Made by a program: the position numbers and the translations under genes
Assembly (NCBI RefSeq): GCF_035944355.1
Contig: NZ_DASZBH010000004.1
Location: forward strand, 1-64,000
Direction: 5' to 3'
DNA length: 64,000 bases
Source of the DNA: Frateuria_A sp035944355
GTDB lineage: Bacteria; Pseudomonadota; Gammaproteobacteria; Xanthomonadales; Rhodanobacteraceae
Notes under the pieces: generated by a model
What the model was told of the DNA's origin: nothing
What the model saw: only the letters and a program-made list of their open reading frames with translations
The model's database searches: none
Shown here: in pieces, positions 24,741 through 32,418 of the stretch
Layout of the letters: every line of letters begins with the position of its first letter
Position numbering within the stretch: position 1 is the first letter of the stretch

Positions 24741-26309
24741 ATGCGCGCCATGGATGAGCGCAAGGGTGTTCCCGGCTGGCTGGTCGTCGCGTCCGTGGCG
24801 TTGCTGACCGCGTTTGCCCTGGTGTCGTCTTATGCATTCCGGCGCGCTCCGCCGCCGCCGGCCGTCAGGCTGCAGGAGCCGCCGCCGGCGCCGCCGGTGC
24901 TGTTCCCGGTCCAGGTATGGCTCAGCACGGCCGATCGCCGGCTGCGCCTGGCGCGTCAGCCGGACATCGAGATGGCCAGGCACGAAGCGCAGCCGGGCGA
25001 TGTGGTCGTCGACACTCACAGCACCTACCAGTCCATGGTCGGCTTCGGGGCGGCGCTGACCGACGCCTCGGCCTGGCTGCTCCAGAACCGGATGGATGCG
25101 CGGCAGCGCAGCGCCTTGCTGCACGAATTGTTCGGCCCGCCGCCGGGACTGAATCTGAGCATGACGCGGCTGACCATCGGCGCGTCGGATTTCTCGCCCC
25201 AGCCCTATACCCTGGACGACCTGCCCACCGGGCAAGTCGATCCGACCTTGGAGCACTTCAACGTCACCGCCAACCTGCGCGACGTGATACCGACGGTGCG
25301 CGAGATCCTGGCGATCGACCCGCAGCTGCGCATCATCGCCTCCCCGTGGAGCGCGCCCGCATGGATGAAGTCCAGCAACAACCTGATCGGCGGGGACCTG
25401 CTGGGGCAGTTCGAAAGCGCGTATGCGGACTACCTGGTCAAGTACGTTGACACCCTGCGCGGCTACGGCATCCCGATCTTTGCCCTGACCGTGCAGAACG
25501 AGCCCGGCTTCGTGCCGGAAACCTACCCGGGCATGGCGTTGCCCGCGGCCACCCGGGCGCGCCTGATCGGCCAGTATCTCGGCCCGGCGCTGGCGCGGCG
25601 TACGCCCAGGACGCTGATCCTCGGCTGGGACCACAACTGGGACGAGCCGGGCCAGCCCTCGACCGTGCTGGGCGACCCCGACGCCGCGCGCTACATCAGC
25701 GGCATCGCCTGGCACTGCTACAGCGGCACGCCGTCGACGCAGGGCGACGTCCATCGCGCCTACCCGAAGAAGGACGCCTACATCACCGAATGCTCGGGCG
25801 GCGACTGGGAATCGGCGCGCAACGGCGAGCTGATGTGGTTCGCCCGCGACCTGCTGCTGGCCGGCATCCGGCAATGGGCGCGCGGCGTGGTGTACTGGAA
25901 CCTGGTGCTGGACGATCAGCACGGCCCGCACTTCGGCGGCTGCGACCTGTGCAAGGGCCTGGTCACCATCGACTCGCGCACGGGCGAGGTCAGCCGCAAC
26001 GACGAGTACTACGCCTTCGCGCACTTCAGCCGGTTCGTGCCGCGTGGGGCGGTGCGGGTGGGCTCCAGCGAGCCGGATCCGCAGGTCAACGACGTGGCCT
26101 TCCAGGACCCCTCCGACGGGACGATCACGCTGGTGTTGGTGAACAGCCATACGGACGCGCGCCGCGTCGCGGTGTCCGAAGGCCAGAACCGCTTCGACTA
26201 CGAGCTGCCGGCGCAGAGCGTGGCCACCTTCGTGTGGAACCCGGACCCGGCGCGCGCATGGGTGCAACGGCTCCTGCGCTGGCTGGACACCCGCCCGACC
26301 GCCCGATGA
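24741..26309 (+). CDS. Glycoside hydrolase family 30 protein, membrane-anchored
   Basis: Predicted retaining beta-glycosidase (family includes glucosylceramidase, endo-1,6-beta-glucanase and xylanase-like enzymes). A signal anchor (VPGWLVVASVALLTAFALVS) and Pro-rich linker precede the catalytic barrel. YQSMVGFGAALTDASAWLL near residue 95 is the classic GH30 start; the acid/base Glu lies in LTVQNEPGF and the nucleophile Glu in YITECSGGDW, followed by VYWNLVLDDQHGPH. The C-terminal beta region is present (TITLVLVNSH). Start is uncertain: ATG 24741 or 24750. Probably periplasmic or surface exposed. Substrate cannot be assigned. Confidence 0.9.
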   Translation: MRAMDERKGVPGWLVVASVALLTAFALVSSYAFRRAPPPPAVRLQEPPPAPPVLFPVQVWLSTADRRLRLARQPDIEMARHEAQPGDVVVDTHSTYQSMVGFGAALTDASAWLLQNRMDARQRSALLHELFGPPPGLNLSMTRLTIGASDFSPQPYTLDDLPTGQVDPTLEHFNVTANLRDVIPTVREILAIDPQLRIIASPWSAPAWMKSSNNLIGGDLLGQFESAYADYLVKYVDTLRGYGIPIFALTVQNEPGFVPETYPGMALPAATRARLIGQYLGPALARRTPRTLILGWDHNWDEPGQPSTVLGDPDAARYISGIAWHCYSGTPSTQGDVHRAYPKKDAYITECSGGDWESARNGELMWFARDLLLAGIRQWARGVVYWNLVLDDQHGPHFGGCDLCKGLVTIDSRTGEVSRNDEYYAFAHFSRFVPRGAVRVGSSEPDPQVNDVAFQDPSDGTITLVLVNSHTDARRVAVSEGQNRFDYELPAQSVATFVWNPDPARAWVQRLLRWLDTRPTAR

Positions 26310-26376
26310 TGCCCAGCCGGCCTGGTGATCCGGGAGCCGGCGACCGGCGTTGCGTATCCCCGCCGCGACGGCGGCG

Positions 26377-28233
26377 CTAGGACTCGGCCGCTTCGCTGGC
26401 TGCGTCCAGGCGCATGCCGCGCGAGGCCGGCGCCGCCAGGCGCGTTCCATCCGATGCCGCCGACGGCATCGCCTCGACTGCCTCGATGTCAGCGATGACG
26501 CGGTTGCGTCCCCCGCGCTTGGCCCGGTACAGCGCGGCGTCGGCCTCCATGCACAGCCGCTGCAGCACGTAGCCGCAGGTATCGGTGGCCGCGACGCCGA
26601 CGCTGGCGGACACCGAGACCGTTCCGCCGTTCATGGGCGTGCTTTCGATGGCCACGCGGATGCGGTTGGCCGTTTCCATGCCCTGTTCGCGGGAGCGCCC
26701 TGGCAGCAGGATGCCGAACTCCTCGCCGCCGAGGCGGCCGAGCAGGTCCACCGGACGCAACTGCAGCCGGCAGATCGCCACCGTGCGCCTGAGCACGGCG
26801 TCGCCTGCCGCATGGCCATGGGTGTCGTTGACCTGCTTGAAATGGTCCAGGTCGATCAATACCAGGCAGGCGTGGGCGCGCCGTTTCTCGAGCAGGCGCA
26901 GGGTGCGGTCGGCCTCGCCCATGAAGTGCTGGTGGTGGGCCGTGCCGGTGAGCCCGTCGAGGCTGGACAGCTTCTTGAAGCGCAGCTGCGAGCGCTTCAA
27001 CCGGAACAGCCACAGCACGATCGAGGCGATCACCAGCAACAGGAGCGCGATGTACAGCCGGCTGGTTTCCATCGCCTTGGTCGCCAGCGCCTGCTGCAGG
27101 CGCAGGATGCTGTTCTGCTTGCTCAGCGCCTCGGTCTCGAGCTTCTTGGCCAGCACGTGCTGCTGCACCACCTGGTAAGCCAGGGCGCGGGCGCTGACGT
27201 CGTCGAGGTAGCCCTTGTCCTGGGCTACGTAGTGTTCGTAGTAGGCGAGCGAAGCGGCTGCGTTGCCCTGCTTCTTCTCGACCTGATAAAGCACTTCGTA
27301 TGCGTCCTTGAGGTAATCGTTGATGTCGCCCGCCTTGGTCATCGCCAAGGCGGCGAGCGCCGCCTTTCGCGCATCTTCATCCTTACCAAGCCGTTGGTAG
27401 GCCTGCGCACGCTGCACCTGCGCGGAAAGCGTGTGTGGGAAATAGTGGTTGACCCGTATGCTTGGCGCGAGCCGATCAAGCAGCGCCAGCGTCTTGGCGG
27501 GTTGATGCTCTTCCAGATGGAGAGTGCCAAGGATGAGCTGCATGGCCACCGACATGATGGGTTGTCGCGCAGCCTTGCACGTGGCGATGGCTTGCGTCAG
27601 ATCCAGGCTGGAGGAAGTCAGCTGCTTGGCGTTCCAGAGCGCGGCAACCAGTCTGGCGCGCGAGTAGCACCGGGTGAGGTCCGACGTGGCGGTGTCCGCC
27701 ATCAAGTGCGCGTACTTGATCGCAAGATCCGTCTGTCCCGCAAGGTTCAAGGTTTGCGACAGGTAGCTGAGGATCTGGAGGCGGACTTCCGGGTCGTGGA
27801 TGCGCGGCAGGTCCATCGCCAGTTGCTGGGCGAGCCTGAAGGCATCCTCGTAGCGGCGGCCGACCGCCAGGTTGTTCATGAGGAGCGCCGAGGCCTTGGC
27901 GGCAAGCGTCGGGTTGCCTGACTGGTCGATAACATCACGCAGCGGCTTTTCCGCCGCCGAATAGTTGCCCTCCAGTGAGGACTCGAGCGCATCGAGGTAG
28001 TGCAGGTGCCACTGCTGGTCCGTGGTCAGTGCAGGCGCTTCGAGATGGATCTGTGCCAGCCGCTGGCTGAACTGCCGATGGTCGCTGATGCGCAGGCTCT
28101 CCGTCTGGTCGAGGAAGGCACCTGCATCGGTGATTCGGGAGGCTTCGGCGGCGTGGCTTCCCTGTAATAGGGTGCAGAGCAGGACGGCCGCAAGGGTGGC
28201 CCACAATCCATTGCCTTGCCGACCGATGGGCAT
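26377..28233 (-). CDS. TPR-containing membrane diguanylate cyclase (GGEEF)
   Basis: Makes cyclic di-GMP from GTP. The 618-residue protein has a signal peptide (LWATLAAVLLCTLLQGSHA), a periplasmic TPR-like helical array (about 40-370, e.g. ALDRLARLVNLM-like pairs and LGKDEDARKAALAALAMTKA), a membrane helix LYIALLLLVIASIVLWLFRL near residue 398, and a C-terminal GGEEF domain with DGLTG, LVLIDLDHFKQVNDTHGHAA and GGEEF at 502-506. The motif is intact and no RxxD inhibitory site was noted. It starts only nine bases after the putative borosin precursor stop, but without an obvious ribosome binding site, so co-transcription is possible. Confidence 0.9.
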   Translation of the reverse strand: MPIGRQGNGLWATLAAVLLCTLLQGSHAAEASRITDAGAFLDQTESLRISDHRQFSQRLAQIHLEAPALTTDQQWHLHYLDALESSLEGNYSAAEKPLRDVIDQSGNPTLAAKASALLMNNLAVGRRYEDAFRLAQQLAMDLPRIHDPEVRLQILSYLSQTLNLAGQTDLAIKYAHLMADTATSDLTRCYSRARLVAALWNAKQLTSSSLDLTQAIATCKAARQPIMSVAMQLILGTLHLEEHQPAKTLALLDRLAPSIRVNHYFPHTLSAQVQRAQAYQRLGKDEDARKAALAALAMTKAGDINDYLKDAYEVLYQVEKKQGNAAASLAYYEHYVAQDKGYLDDVSARALAYQVVQQHVLAKKLETEALSKQNSILRLQQALATKAMETSRLYIALLLLVIASIVLWLFRLKRSQLRFKKLSSLDGLTGTAHHQHFMGEADRTLRLLEKRRAHACLVLIDLDHFKQVNDTHGHAAGDAVLRRTVAICRLQLRPVDLLGRLGGEEFGILLPGRSREQGMETANRIRVAIESTPMNGGTVSVSASVGVAATDTCGYVLQRLCMEADAALYRAKRGGRNRVIADIEAVEAMPSAASDGTRLAAPASRGMRLDAASEAAES

Positions 28234-28242
28234 GGCCAGAAT

Positions 28243-28548
28243 TTATTCGCGTGACGCTTGCTTGCGTGCCGCACCGTGTCGAGCTTCGGGTGGGGAATAC
28301 GGCAGCTCCTCACCGTCGGGGCAAGGCTCCTCCTCCTCGTGCCCAGGCGCATTGGTGATCTGTGGCGCCTGAAAGGGCTTCTGTCCGAGTTCTTCGAGCA
28401 AACGCCGGCTGTCGTTCGTTACAGTTGCATGCCTAAGAGCATCGGACGCGTTTTCCTTCTCGAGGATGCCGGCAAGCTCGTCTGCAGGCGCATAGCGAAG
28501 CGCGGCGTTCCGACCAATCGCTTCCAGAAGTTCGATGGTGTCCGTCAT
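28243..28548 (-). CDS. Putative split-borosin precursor peptide, 101 aa
   Basis: Residues 1-55 are helical (DTIELLEAIGRNAALRYAPA, DELAGILEKENASDALRHAT, NDSRRLLEELG) and match in size and pattern the borosin-binding domain that delivers a core to its alpha-N-methyltransferase, both in fungal OphMA (fused) and bacterial SonA (separate). Residues 56-101 are a low-complexity acidic tail (KPFQAPQITNAPG, then HEEEEPCPDGEE). The core is most likely within about 57-70; this is inference. It lies 66 bases after the methyltransferase gene on the same strand, with GGGGGGAA before ATG 28548. It has no other domain. Confidence 0.7.
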   Translation of the reverse strand: MTDTIELLEAIGRNAALRYAPADELAGILEKENASDALRHATVTNDSRRLLEELGQKPFQAPQITNAPGHEEEEPCPDGEELPYSPPEARHGAARKQASRE

Positions 28549-28614
28549 GGTGATTCCCCCCCATTTTTCGTGACCACTGGTCGTTCTTGAGCCCCCGCAT
28601 CGCGGCCGGCCATG

Positions 28615-29442
28615 TCAAGCGAGAGATGTTTCCCCGTCCAGCGCGACCAAGCGTTCGCGCATGGCGAGATTCTGCTTCAAGGGTGCAGCAGGAGGTAGGA
28701 CTACTGTCTCCTCGACCGTCAATTCGATGATCGGCAAGTCGCGCAAGGCCACCCGGCGGATGTTGGGCTTCTGGATCGGCAAGGTGGCGCCGCGATAAAC
28801 GATTACCTCATGGTCGAGCGGGTAGTCCGCGCTCAGCACATCCACCAGCGCCTGCCGGTATTCCGGACCGGTGGAAAACCGTTTCAGCGACAGGTCGCCC
28901 ACGACGCCCACCTGCCACAGCACCAGGTATCCCGCCGGATCGATGCGGCGCTCGTAGAACAGCAACTGGCTCGCCTCGAAGTGCTGGCAGCCGTAGCGGC
29001 CCGGATCGATGCCCAGGTCGGCGTACAGGCAATCCTCGGCGGAGATGCCGGGCTCCATGTGCGCCTCGTAGCCTTCGGCGCGGGCCATCTCGATGGCCTT
29101 GTGCGGCGACCAGGCGAAGATGCCGGGGTGCCCGTAGAAAACGCCGCAGACCCGCTTGCCGGCGCGCACCTCGGCCATCATCAGCTCGACCCACTCGCGG
29201 TAGGTCTTCATGCGCGACTTGCCCTTAGCGTAGTAGGGCTGCAGGCTGCGCACGTCCGGGTGCATGCGTTCGAGCCACAGTTCCACCACGCCGTCGGACA
29301 GGCCGGCGAACACCACGTCGGCCTGCTCGATGTGGCTGCGCGCCAGCGGCGTCAGGTGGGACCCCAGCGTCATCCCCAGGCCGACACACGCCAGGCGGCC
29401 GCGGCGGGAGCTCTCGGGTGCAGGCAAAACCGATGTGTTCAT
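28615..29442 (-). CDS. Borosin-type peptide backbone alpha-N-methyltransferase (stand-alone)
   Basis: SAM-dependent enzyme of the tetrapyrrole-methylase fold, 275 residues. The sequence tracks the catalytic domain of OphMA closely: GLGMTLG SAM loop at 21-27, YYAKGKSRMKTY at 70-81 (matching the OphMA YYDNGKSR..TY region with its catalytic Tyr66, Arg72 and Tyr76), GVFYGHPG at 100-107 (catalytic Tyr103), and PGISAEDCLYADLGIDP at 131-147. In fungal borosins the precursor is fused at the C-terminus; here the protein stops after the catalytic domain and a separate precursor follows. ATG 29442 is preferred to an upstream TTG; the ribosome binding site is weak. A generic tetrapyrrole methylase role is unlikely given these motifs. 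Confidence 0.88.
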   Translation of the reverse strand: MNTSVLPAPESSRRGRLACVGLGMTLGSHLTPLARSHIEQADVVFAGLSDGVVELWLERMHPDVRSLQPYYAKGKSRMKTYREWVELMMAEVRAGKRVCGVFYGHPGIFAWSPHKAIEMARAEGYEAHMEPGISAEDCLYADLGIDPGRYGCQHFEASQLLFYERRIDPAGYLVLWQVGVVGDLSLKRFSTGPEYRQALVDVLSADYPLDHEVIVYRGATLPIQKPNIRRVALRDLPIIELTVEETVVLPPAAPLKQNLAMRERLVALDGETSLA

Positions 29443-29563
29443 TACGTGATAGTAGGGCAAATTTCCAGGCTCTAGCGGGCGCCGGAACCGGGCCGGCCGA
29501 GGCCATGGTCCAGCCTGGTGCTAGAGTGCGCCGCCTCGATGGATCCTCACAGCGAGTGACGCG

Positions 29564-30484
29564 ATGACCTCTCCCGCCCCTTATCCGATCGGCACGCCCG
29601 GGTTTCCCTGGGGACCGGCCGAAGTGGCCGCCTGGCTGGCGCGCCAGGCCCGGCAGCGCAGCTACGAAGCACAGGTGCTGCACGCGGTCGACGCCTTGCG
29701 TCCGCGTTTCGACGTGATCCCGTACGGCCGCCTGGACTACCACCCGGACAGCTACCCGCTGCTGGCGATCAAGAGCCGTGACTGGCGCGATGACCTGCCC
29801 TGCGCGCTGGTGACCGGCGGCGTGCATGGCTACGAGACCAGCGGCGTGCACGGCGCGCTCGAGTTCGTCGACCGGCACGCGTCGGCGTACGCGGGGCGGG
29901 TCAATCTGCTGGTGGCGCCCTGCGTGAGTCCCTGGGCCTATGAGCGCATCCATCGCTGGAACGCGCTGGCGATCGATCCCAACCGCTCGTTCCGCGCGGA
30001 CAGCCCAGCGCCGGAATCGGCCGCGCTGATGGCGCTGGTCGAGCCGCTGCGCGGGCGCGTGCTGGTCCACGTCGATCTGCACGAGACCACCGATACCGAC
30101 GAGTCGGAATTCCGCCCGGCGCTGGCCGCGCGCGACGGCGTGGCCTACGTGCCGGGCGAAATCCCCGACGGCTTCTATCTGGTGGACGACGAGGAGGCGC
30201 CGCAACCGGCGTTCCAGCAGGCGGTGATCGAGGCGGTGGCCAAGGTCACCCATATCGCGCCGGCGGACGCGCAAGGCCAGATCATCGGTTCGCCGGTGGC
30301 GGCGCCGGGCGTGATCCGCTATCCGCTGCGCCGGCTCGGGCTTTGCGCGGGCATCACCGACGCGCGCTACAAGACCACCACCGAGGTCTATCCGGACAGC
30401 CCACGCGCCAGCCCGGAGCAGTGCAACGCGGCGCAGGCCGCGGCCGTGTGCGCGGCGATCGATTTCGCGCTGGCGCACGCCTGA
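29564..30484 (+). CDS. M14-family zinc metallopeptidase
   Basis: Predicted zinc carboxypeptidase or deacylase of 306 residues. Zinc ligands are His88 and Glu91 (GGVHGYETSG) and His173 (HVDLHETTD); catalytic Glu274 lies in TTTEVYPDSP. No signal peptide, so cytoplasmic. The sequence belongs to the compact succinylglutamate desuccinylase/M14 group rather than to large secreted carboxypeptidases. It is divergent from the borosin methyltransferase with a 121-base gap between start codons. A role in trimming the borosin precursor is possible but only inferred from position. Confidence 0.85.
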   Translation: MTSPAPYPIGTPGFPWGPAEVAAWLARQARQRSYEAQVLHAVDALRPRFDVIPYGRLDYHPDSYPLLAIKSRDWRDDLPCALVTGGVHGYETSGVHGALEFVDRHASAYAGRVNLLVAPCVSPWAYERIHRWNALAIDPNRSFRADSPAPESAALMALVEPLRGRVLVHVDLHETTDTDESEFRPALAARDGVAYVPGEIPDGFYLVDDEEAPQPAFQQAVIEAVAKVTHIAPADAQGQIIGSPVAAPGVIRYPLRRLGLCAGITDARYKTTTEVYPDSPRASPEQCNAAQAAAVCAAIDFALAHA

Positions 30485-30506
30485 GCGACGCGCGGGCGTC
30501 ACCGGC

Positions 30507-31340
30507 TCAGTGCGCGGCGGGGTTCCACTTCAATACGGTGACCACCGGGAAGTGGTCGGACGGATAGCGCTGGCCCTCGTGGGTGGTCACCGTCTCGTAG
30601 CGGGTGGGCGTGAAGCCGCGCACCAGGATCCAGTCGATGCGCCGGTCGGGGGTGCCGGTGAAATTGTGGAAGGTCGCCTCGGGCCCGACCGGATGGGCGA
30701 CGGCCTCGCGCGCATCGCGCAGCCCCTTGGTCAGCACGGCGTGGGCCTCGCTGGAAGGATCGGTGTTGAAGTCGCCGGTGATCACCACCGCCGCGTCCGC
30801 CGGTAGCTTCGCCACGCGGTCGTGGATCTCCTGCGCGGCGCGGTTGCGCGCGTCGGTGTCCTGGTCGCGGTAGGGAAAGTGGGTGTTGTAGTAGTAGAAG
30901 CGGCGGCCGCGCCGGTCCTCGAAATGCGCCCAGGTGACCATGCGCGGCAGCGGGTGGCCCCAGCTGATGCTGCCGGGCACGTCCGGCGTATCCGACAGCC
31001 AGAAGTTGCCCGAGTCGAGCAAGCGCAGCCGGTCGCGCCGGTAGAACACGCCCATGTGCTCGTCGCGGTCGCCGCCGTAGCGGCCCTCGCCGAACCACGC
31101 GTAGTCGGGCAGCTTGCCGACGATATAGTCGCCCTGCAGCTTGTAGAGCTCCTGCGTGCCCATCACGTCGGGGTGTTGCTCGCGGATGGTCTGCACCATC
31201 AGGTCGCGGCGCCGCTCCCAGCGGTTGGGGCCGTCGCTGGCGAGCGGCAGGCGTACGTTGAAGCTCATCACGCGCAGCGTCTGCGCGGGCAGCGGCCCGG
31301 CCAGGCCGAGCGCGGCAATCAGGATCAGCCACAGGCGCAT
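30507..31340 (-). CDS. Secreted endonuclease/exonuclease/phosphatase-family protein
   Basis: Exported EEP-fold hydrolase of 277 residues. Signal peptide LWLILIAALGLAGPLPAQ. Family motifs: LRVMSFNVRL, MGTQELY (metal-binding Glu), YYNTHFPYRDQD, ITGDFNTDPSS, RRIDWILV and SDHFPVV (catalytic His at the end). All catalytic positions are kept, so it should be active on a phosphodiester or phospholipid-type substrate outside the cytoplasm. Whether it is a nuclease, a sphingomyelinase-like or a phosphatase enzyme cannot be decided. It converges with the M14 gene. Confidence 0.88.
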   Translation of the reverse strand: MRLWLILIAALGLAGPLPAQTLRVMSFNVRLPLASDGPNRWERRRDLMVQTIREQHPDVMGTQELYKLQGDYIVGKLPDYAWFGEGRYGGDRDEHMGVFYRRDRLRLLDSGNFWLSDTPDVPGSISWGHPLPRMVTWAHFEDRRGRRFYYYNTHFPYRDQDTDARNRAAQEIHDRVAKLPADAAVVITGDFNTDPSSEAHAVLTKGLRDAREAVAHPVGPEATFHNFTGTPDRRIDWILVRGFTPTRYETVTTHEGQRYPSDHFPVVTVLKWNPAAH

Positions 31341-31426
31341 GGGATTCTCCGGCAGGGGCGAAGTCGTACCCGCAACAGGGTAACGTGTGCGGGCGCGCTG
31401 TGGCGCCTGGTGTGTGAGGTGAACCG

Positions 31427-31939
31427 ATGGTCCCGATGAGGACGGCGCGGCTGGTCATCCAGCCGTTGAGCCTGGATGACGATGCATTCGTTCTGCGCTT
31501 GCTCAACGAGCCGAGCTTCATGGAGAACATCGGCGACAAGGGCGTGCGCGATCTGGACGGCGCACGCGCCTACCTGCGCGACGGGCCGCTGGCGAGCTAT
31601 GCGCAGCACGGCTTCGGGCTCTGGCGTGTCGGATTGGCAGGGGAGGGCACGGCGATCGGCACGGCCGGGCTGCTCAAGCGCGATTACCTGGACGGCATCG
31701 ACATCGGTTATGCGTTCCTGCCCGAATTCACCGGCCAGGGCTACGCGCTGGAGGCGACGCGCGCGGTCATGGAACACGCCCGGCACCTGCCGGGCGTAAG
31801 CGGCGTGCTGGCGATCGTGAACGAGCACAACGTCCGCTCGATCGGCCTGCTGGGCAAGCTCGGCTTCCGGCCTGACGGCAGCGTGCGCATTCCCGGGTCG
31901 GACCAGACCGTCCGCCGGTTCGCCGCGGCTTTCCGATAG
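31427..31939 (+). CDS. GNAT acetyltransferase, RimJ/RimL type
   Basis: 170-residue acetyl-CoA-dependent N-acetyltransferase resembling those acting on protein N-termini or amino acids. Begins RTARLVIQPLSLDDDAFVLR, typical of the RimJ/RimL group, with IDIGYAFLPEFTGQGYALEA as motif A and NEHNVRSIGLLGKLGFRPDG as motif B. ATG 31427 or the one three codons on (31436) may start translation. Single gene, substrate unknown. Confidence 0.88.
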   Translation: MVPMRTARLVIQPLSLDDDAFVLRLLNEPSFMENIGDKGVRDLDGARAYLRDGPLASYAQHGFGLWRVGLAGEGTAIGTAGLLKRDYLDGIDIGYAFLPEFTGQGYALEATRAVMEHARHLPGVSGVLAIVNEHNVRSIGLLGKLGFRPDGSVRIPGSDQTVRRFAAAFR

Positions 31940-31958
31940 GCCGCGCGGGGACGGGCGC

Positions 31959-32117
31959 CTAGGACTTCTTGCCGCCGCCGTCCTGCTTGTTCACCGTGGC
32001 CCAGGCAATGCGCTCGGCGGTTTCCTGCGACTTGCCTTCTTTCTTCTCGCTCTGCTCGATGTGGTGGGCTTCGCGCTTCTGCTTGTCCGTGTAGGAGGAC
32101 TTGTCACCCTTGGGCAT
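31959..32117 (-). CDS. Small basic KGDK-type protein, 52 aa
   Basis: Very short gene: MPKGDKSSYTDKQKREAHHI, then EKKEGKSQETAERIAWATVN and a GGGKK tail. The YTDKQKR...HIE...A..RAWATVNK pattern is a widespread small protein often labelled plasmid stabilisation protein, although plasmid function is not shown. Hydrophilic and charged, probably helical, reminiscent of stress-induced small proteins. ATG 32117, TAG 31959-31961. Confidence 0.75.
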   Translation of the reverse strand: MPKGDKSSYTDKQKREAHHIEQSEKKEGKSQETAERIAWATVNKQDGGGKKS

Positions 32118-32418
32118 GGCATGGCTCCGTGGTGGGGTGAACGGACGCTAGCGCGCCGGGGGTGAATGCGGGGTCGCCGCGGGCGCAAGGCGAACACACA
32201 GGTGCAAGCCAGCCAACGGGAGAGCTTGCTTGTGCTTCAGGTGGCCGCCTCCACCATAGACGCACCTGCACCGCTTCGTGTCTCCATGCTTTTCATTCTC
32301 CATGGCCTGGCGCTGGATGCCCGGCCGTCGCGCCTGCCTGCGCAGGACCGCCATGGCGGCGCTGCCCTTCCCGTTGGCCCGATGTGCCGGCCCCAGCCGC
32401 TGGCCGGGAGGCGCGCGC

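Noticed and set aside
28615..29442. Reading the methyltransferase as a cobalamin or siroheme (tetrapyrrole) methylase
   Set aside because: No other tetrapyrrole genes are nearby, and the borosin-specific YYxxGKSRMxTY and SAEDCLYADL blocks are present.
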